From assembly GCF_034372165.1 (NCBI RefSeq), contig NZ_CP139698.1, positions 1,240,001 to 1,304,000 of the forward strand: 64,000 nucleotides of DNA, written 5' to 3'. This DNA comes from Christiangramia sp. OXR-203. GTDB lineage: Bacteria > Bacteroidota > Bacteroidia > Flavobacteriales > Flavobacteriaceae. Below, one piece after another: positions 1-8,799 of the stretch. Made by a program: the position numbers and the translations under genes. Below the pieces are notes generated by a model. It searched no databases and was not told the DNA's origin. It worked only from the letters and a program-made list of their open reading frames with translations. The stretch's first letter is position 1. Each line of letters starts with the position of its first letter.

Positions 1-752
1 TGATGTTGGCGGGGATCAAAGATATTTTATTCATAACTACTCCTGCTGATCAGGAAGTATTCAAAAAATTATTAGGTGACGGAACTCATTTGGGATGTAA
101 TTTTGAATACGCAGTCCAGGAAGAGCCTAATGGACTGGCTGAGGCTTTTATCATCGGGGAGAAATTTATAGGTGCTGAGAAGGTAGCTCTAGCCTTGGGA
201 GATAATATATTTCATGGAAATGGTCTCGTAAATTTATTAAGAAGTAAAACAAAAGTTGATGGTGCTTCGATTTTTGCTTATCCAGTAAAAGATCCACAGC
301 GGTATGGAGTCGTAGAATTTGATAAGGACAAAAAAGTTATAAGTATTGAAGAAAAACCTCGTTCGCCAAAATCTACATTTGCTGTACCTGGTTTATATTT
401 TTACGATAATAATGTGGTAGAATATGCCAAAAAAGTAGTTCCTTCCGATCGGGGTGAAAAAGAAATTAGCAGTATCAATCAAATGTATTTGGAGAACGAT
501 TCTCTTGAGGTAGGCGTTATGACGAGGGGAATGAGTTGGTTTGATACTGGCACGGTAGAATCTTTAGATGATGCTACAGAGTTTATAAGGGTTCTTCAGA
601 ATCGTCAGAGTACAATGATTGGTTGTATAGAAGAAGTAGCTTATTTAAGTAAATTTATTGATAAAGATTCACTAGCCAAGCTTTACAAGCAATATGGTAA
701 ATCTAAGTACGGTGCTTACCTTAAAGAAATAGGTGAAACTATTTTGCAGTAA
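1..752 (+). CDS. rfbA: Glucose-1-phosphate thymidylyltransferase, 5' end cut by window edge
   Basis: This enzyme makes dTDP-glucose from dTTP and glucose-1-phosphate, the first step to dTDP-deoxysugars in the cytoplasm. The reading frame is open to the left edge. The first visible residues, MLAGIKDIL, match the part of RfbA that normally lies about 40 residues in, so the N-terminal nucleotide-binding loop (GGxGTRL) is outside the window. Visible motifs, numbered from the first visible Met, are GDNIFHG near residue 66 (metal and nucleotide binding), EEKP near 116 and WFDTGT near 179, all typical of RfbA. The next gene starts 17 bases on and belongs to a deoxysugar pathway, which agrees with this role. 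The identification is firm; only the true start is unseen. Confidence 0.95.
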   Translation, partial: MLAGIKDILFITTPADQEVFKKLLGDGTHLGCNFEYAVQEEPNGLAEAFIIGEKFIGAEKVALALGDNIFHGNGLVNLLRSKTKVDGASIFAYPVKDPQRYGVVEFDKDKKVISIEEKPRSPKSTFAVPGLYFYDNNVVEYAKKVVPSDRGEKEISSINQMYLENDSLEVGVMTRGMSWFDTGTVESLDDATEFIRVLQNRQSTMIGCIEEVAYLSKFIDKDSLAKLYKQYGKSKYGAYLKEIGETILQ

Positions 753-769
753 TTCATGAAGAAATCCCA

Positions 770-2188
770 ATGGAGAGAAGATTAAATAAAATATTCTTAA
801 AAAGTCTTTTAGAAAAGAAAAATTCAATTGTTACAACTAATGAAGCTCTCAGGTGGATTAAGAGGCAGAATGAAATAATAAAAGTTGAGGTAGAACAAAT
901 TGCTTTCTCAGAATTAGAAAACTGGGGTTTTGACGACCTCTCTTTAAGGCATCATTCGGGGAAGTTTTTTTCTATAGATGGGCTTTCGGTAGCAACTAAC
1001 TACGGTGTTAAAGGTCACTGGAATCAACCAATAATTAATCAACCTGAAATAGGTTACCTCGGTTTTATCACCAAAGAGTTCCATGGTGTTTTGCATTTTT
1101 TAATGCAAGCTAAAGTTGAACCTGGCAATATCAACTATGTACAACTATCACCAACTTTACAAGCAACTAAAAGTAACTATTCCCGAGTTCATAAAGGTAA
1201 GTCACCAGCGTACTTAGAGTACTTTCAAAAAGCTGCAAGAGAAAATATTTTATTGGATCAATTGCAATCGGAACAAGGTGGTAGATTTCTCAAAAAAAGA
1301 AACAGAAATATTATAATTACTGTAGATGAGGAAATTGATGTTTTAGAGAATTTTATTTGGTTGACCTTAGCTCAGATAAAGGAGCTGATGCTAAAAGATA
1401 ATATTGTTAATATGGATACTAGAACGGTAATCTCTGGGATACCGTTAGGTGATTTTCAATACGAAAGTTTGAATCTGGTAAGTTCCATTTCTGAAATATC
1501 TTCTCACGAATTCACTAACGGTCTTTTAAAATCCTGTGCTTATGATGTTAAGACTAAAAATACTTTGAATGATATAATTCTCTTTATTACTAACCACAAA
1601 TGTAATTATGAGTTAGATGTGTCAAAAATTCCATTATCTGCTTTAAACGACTGGGTAATTGACGACACTAGTATTCGTCATATAGATCGTAAGTACTTCG
1701 AAATTATCGCTACCAAAATTAAGATTAGTAACCGAGAAGTTGTTGACTGGTCACAACCAATGGTGAAACCGACACAAGATGGTATTTGCGCGTTTATCTG
1801 CAAAAATATAGATGGTATTCTGCATTTTCTTGTTCAGGCAAAGTTAGAATGTGGAAATTTTGACGTCATAGAATTGGCGCCTACTGTACAATCCTTGACG
1901 GTAAAAGATAATGGAGAGTTTGAAAATACTGTTCCATATCTTAATTATGTGTGCGAAGTATCAGAAAATAAAATTTTATTTGACACATTTCAATCTGAAG
2001 AAGGAGGTAGATTTTACAGAGAGCAGAATCGAAATATGATAGTTTTTGCTGATGAAGATTTTCCTACCGAGACTCCGGACAATTTTATATGGATGACATA
2101 TAGCCAGTTGCAAACTTTCATAAAGCATAACAACTATATAAATATTCAGGCCAGGAGTCTTATGGCTGCATTATCATTTGATTTATGA
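770..2188 (+). CDS. dTDP-4-keto-6-deoxyhexose 2,3-dehydratase (EvaA/TylCVI family)
   Basis: The family removes the C2 hydroxyl of dTDP-4-keto-6-deoxyglucose and gives a 3,4-diketo-2,6-dideoxy intermediate. The 472-residue protein shows the family's internal duplication: LRHHSGKFF near residue 59 is repeated as IRHIDRKYF near 302, and QSEQGGRF near 166 as QSEEGGRF near 408, with 'NRN' following both. The length fits the usual 450-480. The family is best known from antibiotic deoxysugar clusters. Its place between RfbA and a Gfo/Idh reductase that overlaps it by 4 bases (ATGA) fits the order of reactions. The substrate is inferred from the family and neighbours. Confidence 0.93.
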   Translation: MERRLNKIFLKSLLEKKNSIVTTNEALRWIKRQNEIIKVEVEQIAFSELENWGFDDLSLRHHSGKFFSIDGLSVATNYGVKGHWNQPIINQPEIGYLGFITKEFHGVLHFLMQAKVEPGNINYVQLSPTLQATKSNYSRVHKGKSPAYLEYFQKAARENILLDQLQSEQGGRFLKKRNRNIIITVDEEIDVLENFIWLTLAQIKELMLKDNIVNMDTRTVISGIPLGDFQYESLNLVSSISEISSHEFTNGLLKSCAYDVKTKNTLNDIILFITNHKCNYELDVSKIPLSALNDWVIDDTSIRHIDRKYFEIIATKIKISNREVVDWSQPMVKPTQDGICAFICKNIDGILHFLVQAKLECGNFDVIELAPTVQSLTVKDNGEFENTVPYLNYVCEVSENKILFDTFQSEEGGRFYREQNRNMIVFADEDFPTETPDNFIWMTYSQLQTFIKHNNYINIQARSLMAALSFDL

Positions 2189-3174
2189 ATAAAAAAGTTT
2201 CAAAGATAAGAATTGGGGTTTTAGGTACGGCAAATATAGCCCTTAGATCATTAATACCCGAAATCCAGAATTTACCGGATAATTATGAATTTGTAGGAAT
2301 CGGAACAAGAAATATTCATGAGGCGGAAAATGTCCATTCTACGAATTTTCAATTTTATGATGGTTATGATTCAATTCTTGATAAGGATATTCTAGACGCT
2401 GTATACATTCCTCTTCCCAACTCACTTCACTACCCTTGGGTGAGGAAGGCACTGGAAAAAGGGTTACATGTATTGGTGGAGAAATCATTGGCTTGTAAAT
2501 ATGAAGAGGTTAAAGAGCTTAATGAAATCGCGAAAGAATCTAATTTAGCCCTGGTGGAGAATTTCCAGTTCAGATTTCATTCCCAATTGTCGGAAGTCTT
2601 GAATATTATCGATAACGATCTCATTGGAAACCTTAGAATTATCAGAAGCACATTTTGTTTTCCACCTTTTCCAGATCCAGATAATATTCGCTATAAAAAA
2701 GAACTTGGAGGTGGTGCCTTGTTGGATGCGGGAGCTTATCCCATAAAACTATCTCAAATTTTATTGGGTTCTGAAATTTATGTTTCTTCTGCTAAAAGCA
2801 ATTCTAATAATAAATTTGATGTAGATATTTGGGGAGGGGGCATGATACAGCAAGAGAACGGTGACTTGTTTACGCAGATTGCTTTTGGTTTTGATAATTT
2901 TTATCAGTGTAACTTGGAGATTATTGGTTCTAAGGGTAAACTATATACTAATAGAATTTTTACAGCTAAGGAATCCTTCAAACCACAGATTATATTAGAA
3001 ACTCATACTGACGGGATTAGAACAATTGAATTAGAGTCTGATAACCATTTTGAGAATATGCTCATTCATTTCTATGAGTTAGCAAATGGAATTAAGGATA
3101 AAAATATTGAATATTCGCAAAATATTAATCAGGCCCGCTTATTGGATGAATTTAAAATTAGGTCGAATGAATAA
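2185..3174 (+). CDS. dTDP-3,4-diketo-2,6-dideoxyhexose 3-ketoreductase (Gfo/Idh/MocA family)
   Basis: This is an NAD(P)-dependent Gfo/Idh/MocA oxidoreductase of 329 residues. An N-terminal Rossmann segment reads GVLGTANIA at residues 11-19. A VEKS motif sits at 98-101, where most family members have EKP, and GGGALLDAGAYPI follows in the C-terminal domain, as in NDP-hexose 3-ketoreductases such as TylCII/KijD10. 2,3-dehydratase products are unstable and need immediate C3 reduction, and this gene overlaps the dehydratase by 4 bases, so the role as its partner is well supported. The stereochemistry at C3 cannot be read from the sequence. Confidence 0.9.
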   Translation: MNKKVSKIRIGVLGTANIALRSLIPEIQNLPDNYEFVGIGTRNIHEAENVHSTNFQFYDGYDSILDKDILDAVYIPLPNSLHYPWVRKALEKGLHVLVEKSLACKYEEVKELNEIAKESNLALVENFQFRFHSQLSEVLNIIDNDLIGNLRIIRSTFCFPPFPDPDNIRYKKELGGGALLDAGAYPIKLSQILLGSEIYVSSAKSNSNNKFDVDIWGGGMIQQENGDLFTQIAFGFDNFYQCNLEIIGSKGKLYTNRIFTAKESFKPQIILETHTDGIRTIELESDNHFENMLIHFYELANGIKDKNIEYSQNINQARLLDEFKIRSNE

Positions 3175-4267
3175 TAAAAGAAAACCCATTTTTGTAACCC
3201 AACCTACATTGGCTCCATTGCAGGAATATACAAGTTTATTAGAAGAAGTTTGGACCTCTGGTATCCTTACACATAACGGCCCAAAAGTACAATCCTTAGA
3301 AGCAAAAATGAAGGAGAAGCTTGGTCTATTTAACTTTAGTTTGGTTTTAAACGGGACGGTAGCTATACAAATGGCTATAAAAGCATTACAATTGAAAGGG
3401 GATATTATCACAACACCTTTTACCTGGGTGGCAACCATAAGCGCTATACATTGGGAAGGCTGTAATCCTGTGTTCTGTGATATAGATGCCGAAACCCTAA
3501 ATATTGATGAAGATAAAATAGAGAGCCTTATTACAGAAGACACTGTAGCAATTATGCCTGTACATGTTTTTGGAACAGCTTGCAATGTTGAAAAAATTGA
3601 AGCTATTGCTAAAAAACATAATTTAAAAGTAATCTATGATGCGGCCCATGCCATTGGTAGTACTTACAAAGGTAAAAGTCTGTTACAGTACGGAGACATT
3701 TCTGCGACAAGCTTACATGCAACTAAATTATTTAATACTGGAGAAGGCGGAGCTTGTATAACAAATTCCTTAGAACTTCAAAGAAAGTTAGAGAGGATAC
3801 GTTTCTTCGGTCATAATGAAGATAAGGAAGTTGTTGAGGATGGGTTCAATGGAAAAATGACAGAAATTCACGCTGCACTGGGAATCGCTAATTTAAAATA
3901 TTTTGATGATGTATTGAAAGATAGGAAAGAAAAGTATTTGATGTATCTGGACCTTCTAGATAAATCAGAAAAATTAAAATTTCAAAAAATTAAAGAGAAT
4001 GAAACGAATTACTCTTATTTTCCAGTAATATTTTCTTCCGAAGAAGAACTTCTTAAGGTGGAAAAAGCTTTGAATGACAAAGATATCTTTCCTAGACGTT
4101 ATTTTTATCCTTCCGTTAATACGTATACAAAAATTTTAAATCATCAACCTACTCCTATATCAGAGGATATTTCCCAAAGAATTATGTGTCTTCCTCTTTT
4201 TTATGATCTAACCCCAGCAGAGATAAAATCTATTGCAGAAATTATCTTACAAAAACTTGAACATTAA
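3167..4267 (+). CDS. dTDP-4-keto-6-deoxyhexose C4 aminotransferase (DegT/DnrJ/EryC1/StrS, VioA-like)
   Basis: A PLP-dependent sugar aminotransferase of 366 residues. The likely start is the ATG at 3167, which gives MNNKRKPIF and overlaps the previous gene by 8 bases; the frame is open further upstream to 3086, but those residues lie inside the reductase gene and do not resemble the family. The PLP lysine is K187 in SLHATKLFNTGEGG, and the cofactor-binding aspartate is D158 in YDAAHAIGS. The LHATKLFN context is typical of VioA-type enzymes that aminate C4 of dTDP sugars. The next gene is an N-formyltransferase, so the amino group is probably formylated. The exact substrate is inferred. Confidence 0.9.
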   Translation: MNNKRKPIFVTQPTLAPLQEYTSLLEEVWTSGILTHNGPKVQSLEAKMKEKLGLFNFSLVLNGTVAIQMAIKALQLKGDIITTPFTWVATISAIHWEGCNPVFCDIDAETLNIDEDKIESLITEDTVAIMPVHVFGTACNVEKIEAIAKKHNLKVIYDAAHAIGSTYKGKSLLQYGDISATSLHATKLFNTGEGGACITNSLELQRKLERIRFFGHNEDKEVVEDGFNGKMTEIHAALGIANLKYFDDVLKDRKEKYLMYLDLLDKSEKLKFQKIKENETNYSYFPVIFSSEEELLKVEKALNDKDIFPRRYFYPSVNTYTKILNHQPTPISEDISQRIMCLPLFYDLTPAEIKSIAEIILQKLEH

Positions 4268-4269
4268 GC

Positions 4270-5004
4270 ATGAAAAGGATACTGGTTATTATAGATAATC
4301 TTCAGCAATATGAAAGGATCCAATCTTTAATTGATAAGGAAAATAGAACAAATTTAAATTTTGATTTTTATCATAGCAATATTCCTACTGCTATTTGGGA
4401 GCATGCAGATTTCAAAAATCAAAATAAAATTTTAGATGTAAACCAAAAGACTGATTGGATATTGGATAATTATCATATGGTTGTATCGGTTCATTGTTAT
4501 CAATTCTTTCCTGCTAAATTAGTTAATGGAGTTCGTTGTGTTAATATTCATCCTGGATATAATCCAGTGAATCGTGGTTGGTATCCTCAGGTATTTGCAA
4601 TTATCAAAGACCTTCAGATAGGAGCAACAATTCACGAAATGGATGAAAAATTAGATAATGGTCCCATTATATCCCGGAAATTTGTGAAGAAATTTTCGTG
4701 GGATACTTCTCTTACTCTATATAATCGTGTTTTAAATGCTGAAATGGAATTATTGGAAGAAAATTTTGATTGCATATTCGATGGCACTTGCTCAACTGAA
4801 AAACCAGAGGCTGGAGGTAATTTCTTTTCAAAGCGTGACTTTAATGAATTGTTGGAAATTGATTTGAATGAGACTGATTCTTATAGAAATATCATAAACA
4901 GACTTCGAGCTTTAACCCATGGTAGCTATAAAAATCTATATTATACTGATACAGAAACGGGTAAAAAGGTTTTCGTTAATTTATCTTTAACTCCCGAGGA
5001 TTAA
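4270..5004 (+). CDS. dTDP-4-amino-sugar N-formyltransferase (VioF/WlaRD-like)
   Basis: This is a 244-residue sugar N-formyltransferase that would use N10-formyltetrahydrofolate to formylate the 4-amino group made by the preceding enzyme. The formyl-transfer triad is visible: N92 and H94 in VNIHPGYNPVNRGWYPQVF and D129 in IHEMDEKLDNGP. The HPG-NP-NRGWYPQVF signature is that of dTDP-4-amino-4,6-dideoxyglucose formyltransferases (VioF, WlaRD) and not of methionyl-tRNA formyltransferase. It starts 2 bases after the aminotransferase stop. With the upstream 2,3-dehydratase, the predicted product is a dTDP-4-formamido-2,4,6-trideoxyhexose. Confidence 0.92.
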   Translation: MKRILVIIDNLQQYERIQSLIDKENRTNLNFDFYHSNIPTAIWEHADFKNQNKILDVNQKTDWILDNYHMVVSVHCYQFFPAKLVNGVRCVNIHPGYNPVNRGWYPQVFAIIKDLQIGATIHEMDEKLDNGPIISRKFVKKFSWDTSLTLYNRVLNAEMELLEENFDCIFDGTCSTEKPEAGGNFFSKRDFNELLEIDLNETDSYRNIINRLRALTHGSYKNLYYTDTETGKKVFVNLSLTPED

Positions 5005-5005
5005 A

Positions 5006-5857
5006 ATGAAAAAAATTAAGGTTTCTGCTTGTATTATTACGTATAATCACGAGAAATTCATAGAAGATTGTTTGGAAGCGGCCATTAGTCAGAAGCTGGA
5101 TTTTGATTATGAAATAATTATTGGCGAAGATAAATCTACAGATAACACGTTAGCTATTTGCAAAGAGTATGAACGTAAATATCCTCAACTTATAAGGGTC
5201 ATCGAGCGAGATCAAAATCTAGGAATGGTTGGGAATTGGTTATCAACCTTAGAAGAATGCGATGGGGATTACATTGCACTCTGTGAAGGAGATGATTTTT
5301 GGACGGACAGACATAAATTGGAGAAGCAGGTGAATATACTTTTGAGAAATAAGGATTATACAATTTGTGGGTCTAAAGTGCAAAGTTTAAATGAGTCTAA
5401 GGTTCAAAAAGAAAGTGAAGGTAAAGCTTATGGAGAAATCAATTTAGATCAGGTTTTAAGAAAAAATCAATTTACTACCTGCACGGCTGTAATAAAAAAA
5501 TCAGCATTAGATCTACCACCATGGCAAAATTTCAATAATTTTTTCACTGTAGATTGGCCAATATGGTGCAGTTTATTGCGATATGGAAAAGGATTTAATT
5601 TAGAGAGTGTGACTGCTCAATATAATATCCATGGAGCGGGGGCAACTTCTGGTAGGGATAGAGTTAACACTTTAAAAAATAAGCTAGAAGACAGAATCCT
5701 TATGATGGAAAATTTTCCAAATAAGAAAGATATCATTAAAAGGTATGGACTGAAAATTATTTTCCATTACACGTGGAAATCTTTATTAGGTAGAAAGGCT
5801 TTTTACAATGCGCTTTTGAAAAATAAGAAATTAGTAAAGTCTTATATTTTAAAGTAA
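5006..5857 (+). CDS. Glycosyltransferase family 2
   Basis: A GT-A fold family 2 glycosyltransferase of 283 residues. The N-terminal strand reads VSACIITYNHEKF, followed by GEDKSTDNT near residue 40 and the metal-binding EGDDFW at 94-99. It starts 1 base after the formyltransferase, so it is a good candidate to transfer the formamido-trideoxyhexose or the next sugar of the repeat unit. There are no membrane segments. Donor and acceptor cannot be told from the sequence. Confidence 0.9.
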   Translation: MKKIKVSACIITYNHEKFIEDCLEAAISQKLDFDYEIIIGEDKSTDNTLAICKEYERKYPQLIRVIERDQNLGMVGNWLSTLEECDGDYIALCEGDDFWTDRHKLEKQVNILLRNKDYTICGSKVQSLNESKVQKESEGKAYGEINLDQVLRKNQFTTCTAVIKKSALDLPPWQNFNNFFTVDWPIWCSLLRYGKGFNLESVTAQYNIHGAGATSGRDRVNTLKNKLEDRILMMENFPNKKDIIKRYGLKIIFHYTWKSLLGRKAFYNALLKNKKLVKSYILK

Positions 5858-5906
5858 ATCCCAGTTACTGGTCCTAAGGGGATTAGAATTAATTTAAAAC
5901 AAACTT

Positions 5907-6722
5907 ATGAAACCGGATGTTGGAGTAGTAATTGTGACCTACAATCGCATAAATCTGCTTAAGATCACTTTATGCAAGGTGCTGGCACAAACTTTCCCCA
6001 ATATGGAAGTTCTAGTAGTGGATAATTGTTCTACTGATGGCACTGAGGATTTTTTAAATTCATTGGATAATGTTTCTATTTTACCCTTACCGGAAAATCT
6101 GGGTCCTGCAGGTGGATTCCATGAAGGTATCAAGCATTTTGCTGAAAAATCTAATGTTGAATATGTTTGGCTAATGGATGATGATTTCTTCCCCTTTGAA
6201 TCCTGTCTTGAAAACTTACTAACCATTGCAAATAATAATACTATGGTTTTTCCATATATAAGAGAAAAAGATTTTATATCCAGAAGAGACCCTGGATGGT
6301 GGGGTGTTCTTATTCCAATTTCAATTATAAAGAAAGTAGGTTATCCAATGAAAGAATTGTTCTTCTGGACGGAAGATTCTGAATACCTTCTGCATAGAAT
6401 TAGAGCAAAATATAAATATAAAGCTGAGTGGGTACCTGCGGCGAAAGGAGTACACTTTACCAAGCGAGAGACAAATCATCGTCCACCCTGGAAATTTTAT
6501 TACGAAACTAGAAATATGCTCTATATGCGTTTGTATGAGAGGGATATTACCATACAAAGATCATCAAAACTGGTTAAAAGTTGGGTGAAACTATTGGGTA
6601 GCATTCTTTTAAAGGAAAATAACAAAATTGAAAAGTTAAAAATGTTTTTCCGTGGAACCAAAGACGGAATTCAGCAAAAACTTGGGAAAAAAGTAGATCC
6701 TATTACAGGACTGTATTCTTAA
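5907..6722 (+). CDS. Glycosyltransferase family 2 (GlfT2/rhamnosyltransferase-like)
   Basis: A 271-residue GT-A glycosyltransferase. It begins VGVVIVTYNR, has VVDNCSTDGT near residue 37 and NLGPAGGFHEG near 64, and the DxD-type metal site WLMDDDFFP at 88-96. The NLGxxGGF signature and the later FFWTEDSEYLLHRI segment are common to the GlfT2/rhamnosyltransferase subgroup, which often uses deoxy or furanose sugars. It follows the previous glycosyltransferase after 49 bases. Donor specificity is unknown. Confidence 0.88.
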   Translation: MKPDVGVVIVTYNRINLLKITLCKVLAQTFPNMEVLVVDNCSTDGTEDFLNSLDNVSILPLPENLGPAGGFHEGIKHFAEKSNVEYVWLMDDDFFPFESCLENLLTIANNNTMVFPYIREKDFISRRDPGWWGVLIPISIIKKVGYPMKELFFWTEDSEYLLHRIRAKYKYKAEWVPAAKGVHFTKRETNHRPPWKFYYETRNMLYMRLYERDITIQRSSKLVKSWVKLLGSILLKENNKIEKLKMFFRGTKDGIQQKLGKKVDPITGLYS

Positions 6723-6794
6723 ACTGCAGTATTGGTCTCTCAAACTGTATGTACTATACTTATAAAGTTTACAAAATGAATAAATAAACTTGTT

Positions 6795-8585
6795 TTGATA
6801 AAAAAAATTATTAAAAAATATTTTACCAGTTTCGCATATTTTTATTCCTATTTAGGCTATAGGGTTTTCATCTTGGTTGGACTAAGCATTTTTGTAGGTA
6901 TATTAGATGGACTTGGTTTGACCATGTTTCTTCCTCTGTTGCAAATGGTAAACGATTCTTCTGAAGTGGATCCTGAGGCTTTAGGGAAATTACAATTCAT
7001 AGTCGATTTTATCAATGATATTGGTTTTAGCCTAAATCTGGTTTCCATCTTAGCATTTATGGCCATTTTCTTTCTTGCTAAAGGTTTGGTACAATATGCA
7101 TCAGGAATTTATTCAGTAAATGTTCGAGAGTGGTTTATCAAGAACTTGAGACTAAACAATATTAAATGGCTGAATAGCCTAAAGTATAAGTACTTTGTAA
7201 TGTCTGATGTTGGTAGAATTCAAAATACTTTGACGGGGGAAGTAGACAGAGTTGCAGCTTCTTATTTCAATTATTTCAAAGCTTTGGAATTTGGGGTGCT
7301 AGTGTTTGTTTATATGACCTTTGCTTTTCGAATTGATTCACAGTTTGCAATTCTGGTTACAGTAGGAGGTGTTTTAACAAATTTCCTCTATAAATCTCTT
7401 TATAAAAACACAAAAAATGTTTCCCGAACGCTTACGGGAGAAAATAATGTATTTCAAAGTTTGGTAATCCAAAATGTCGCCAATTACAAATATTTAAAGG
7501 CCACCGGTTCTCTGGAATCCTACGGAAATAAATTGAGAGAATCTGTAAATAAAATTAAATCAAGTAATAAGCAAATAGGAAAATTGGATGCATTGTTATT
7601 TGCGGGAAAAGAGCCAATTCTAATATTCGTTCTGGTTACGGTAATTTATATTCAAACATCCTTTTTTGGATCAGATCTTGGACCTATTTTAATTAGTTTA
7701 ATATTTTTTTACAGGGCATTGACCAATTTAATGCAAATGCAGACTAGATGGAATAAATTTTTAGCCGTCTCAGGATCTCTGGAGAACATGACGGCGTTTG
7801 GTAAAGAACTTCGATCTAATAAGGAAAAGAGAGGAACTCTTAAACTTGAAGTACAAATTGAGAAGATGGAGCTCTCAAAAGTAAATTTCTACTATAATGA
7901 AACTGCGATTCTTAAGAATATTTCTTTAAATATCCAAAAGCATGAAAGTATTGCTTTTGTAGGAGAAAGCGGGAGCGGCAAAACCACCTTAGTAAATATT
8001 ATTGCGGGATTACTGCCTATAGATAATGGGAATTACTTTCTTAATGGAGAAAGTATAGAGAAAATTGATAAACGAAGTATTCAGAAAAAGATTGGGTATA
8101 TCACTCAAGATCCTGTGATTTTCAACGACACCGTTTTTAATAATATTAGTTTTTGGGATGAGGATAATGAATCCAATAGAGAGCGATTTTGGTTGGCTGT
8201 CAAACAGGCATCCATTTTAGGCTTCATTAATGAGCTTACGGATAAAGAAAATACTATATTGGAGAATAATGGAGTTAATCTTAGTGGGGGACAACGACAA
8301 AGAATTTCCATTGCTAGGGAATTATATAAAAACGTCGAAATTTTAATATTGGATGAGGCGACTTCCGCTTTAGATTCAGAAACTGAAAAAGCAATTCAGG
8401 AGAATATAGATGAACTCAAAGGAAACTATACTATTTTAATTGTAGCCCATAGAATTGCTACAATTAAAAATGCAGATAGAATAGTAGTTATGAAGAAAGG
8501 AGAAATTTCAAATGTAAATACATTTTCTAATTTAATAGATGAATCTCCATACTTTAAGAAATTGGTCGAACTACAAGAAATTTAA
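6795..8585 (+). CDS. ABC transporter, PglK/MsbA-like lipid-linked oligosaccharide flippase
   Basis: A half-size exporter of 596 residues with an N-terminal transmembrane domain (about residues 20-330) fused to an ATPase domain. Walker A is GESGSGKTT at 390-398, the ABC signature LSGGQRQRI starts at 496, Walker B is ILILDEATSALD from 516, and an H-loop VAHR follows. No upstream ATG is usable, so a TTG start at 6795 is chosen; it gives MIKKIIKKYF. In a glycan locus with no Wzx-type gene in view, a PglK-like role in flipping the undecaprenyl-linked repeat unit is the best reading. Lipid A or other lipid export cannot be excluded. Confidence 0.85.
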   Translation: MIKKIIKKYFTSFAYFYSYLGYRVFILVGLSIFVGILDGLGLTMFLPLLQMVNDSSEVDPEALGKLQFIVDFINDIGFSLNLVSILAFMAIFFLAKGLVQYASGIYSVNVREWFIKNLRLNNIKWLNSLKYKYFVMSDVGRIQNTLTGEVDRVAASYFNYFKALEFGVLVFVYMTFAFRIDSQFAILVTVGGVLTNFLYKSLYKNTKNVSRTLTGENNVFQSLVIQNVANYKYLKATGSLESYGNKLRESVNKIKSSNKQIGKLDALLFAGKEPILIFVLVTVIYIQTSFFGSDLGPILISLIFFYRALTNLMQMQTRWNKFLAVSGSLENMTAFGKELRSNKEKRGTLKLEVQIEKMELSKVNFYYNETAILKNISLNIQKHESIAFVGESGSGKTTLVNIIAGLLPIDNGNYFLNGESIEKIDKRSIQKKIGYITQDPVIFNDTVFNNISFWDEDNESNRERFWLAVKQASILGFINELTDKENTILENNGVNLSGGQRQRISIARELYKNVEILILDEATSALDSETEKAIQENIDELKGNYTILIVAHRIATIKNADRIVVMKKGEISNVNTFSNLIDESPYFKKLVELQEI

Positions 8586-8689
8586 ATGCAAACTATCAAA
8601 ATACTTCAGAAATTATAGCCGTTAAAAATTCATTATAGTTTTCTGAATAACCTAAGTAGTTTTATTCACTTCTAACATTCAGTCAAAAT

Positions 8690-8716
8690 TTGTTTGGTAA
8701 CAGGTTTCTATCTTTG
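8690..8716 (+). promoter_or_regulatory. Putative Bacteroidota-type promoter for the pseudaminic acid operon
   Basis: TATCTTTG at 8709-8716 matches the Bacteroidota -7 consensus TAnnTTTG exactly. A TTG lies 16 bases upstream at 8690-8692, within an overlapping TTTG pair. The element sits in the 214-base gap before pseB and would give an untranslated leader of about 75 bases. No ribosome binding site is evident at pseB. Confidence 0.5.
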
Positions 8717-8799
8717 TTAAATTTAATTTAAAAAAAAACTAGTGAACCTGTAACCACTTTAATCTCTTTACTTTTAAAGTTTTAAAAATAATTAAAAAT

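Noticed and set aside
3139-3585. 148-codon minus-strand frame
   Set aside because: It lies opposite the C4 aminotransferase gene, has no recognisable domain and follows the codon shadow of the real gene.
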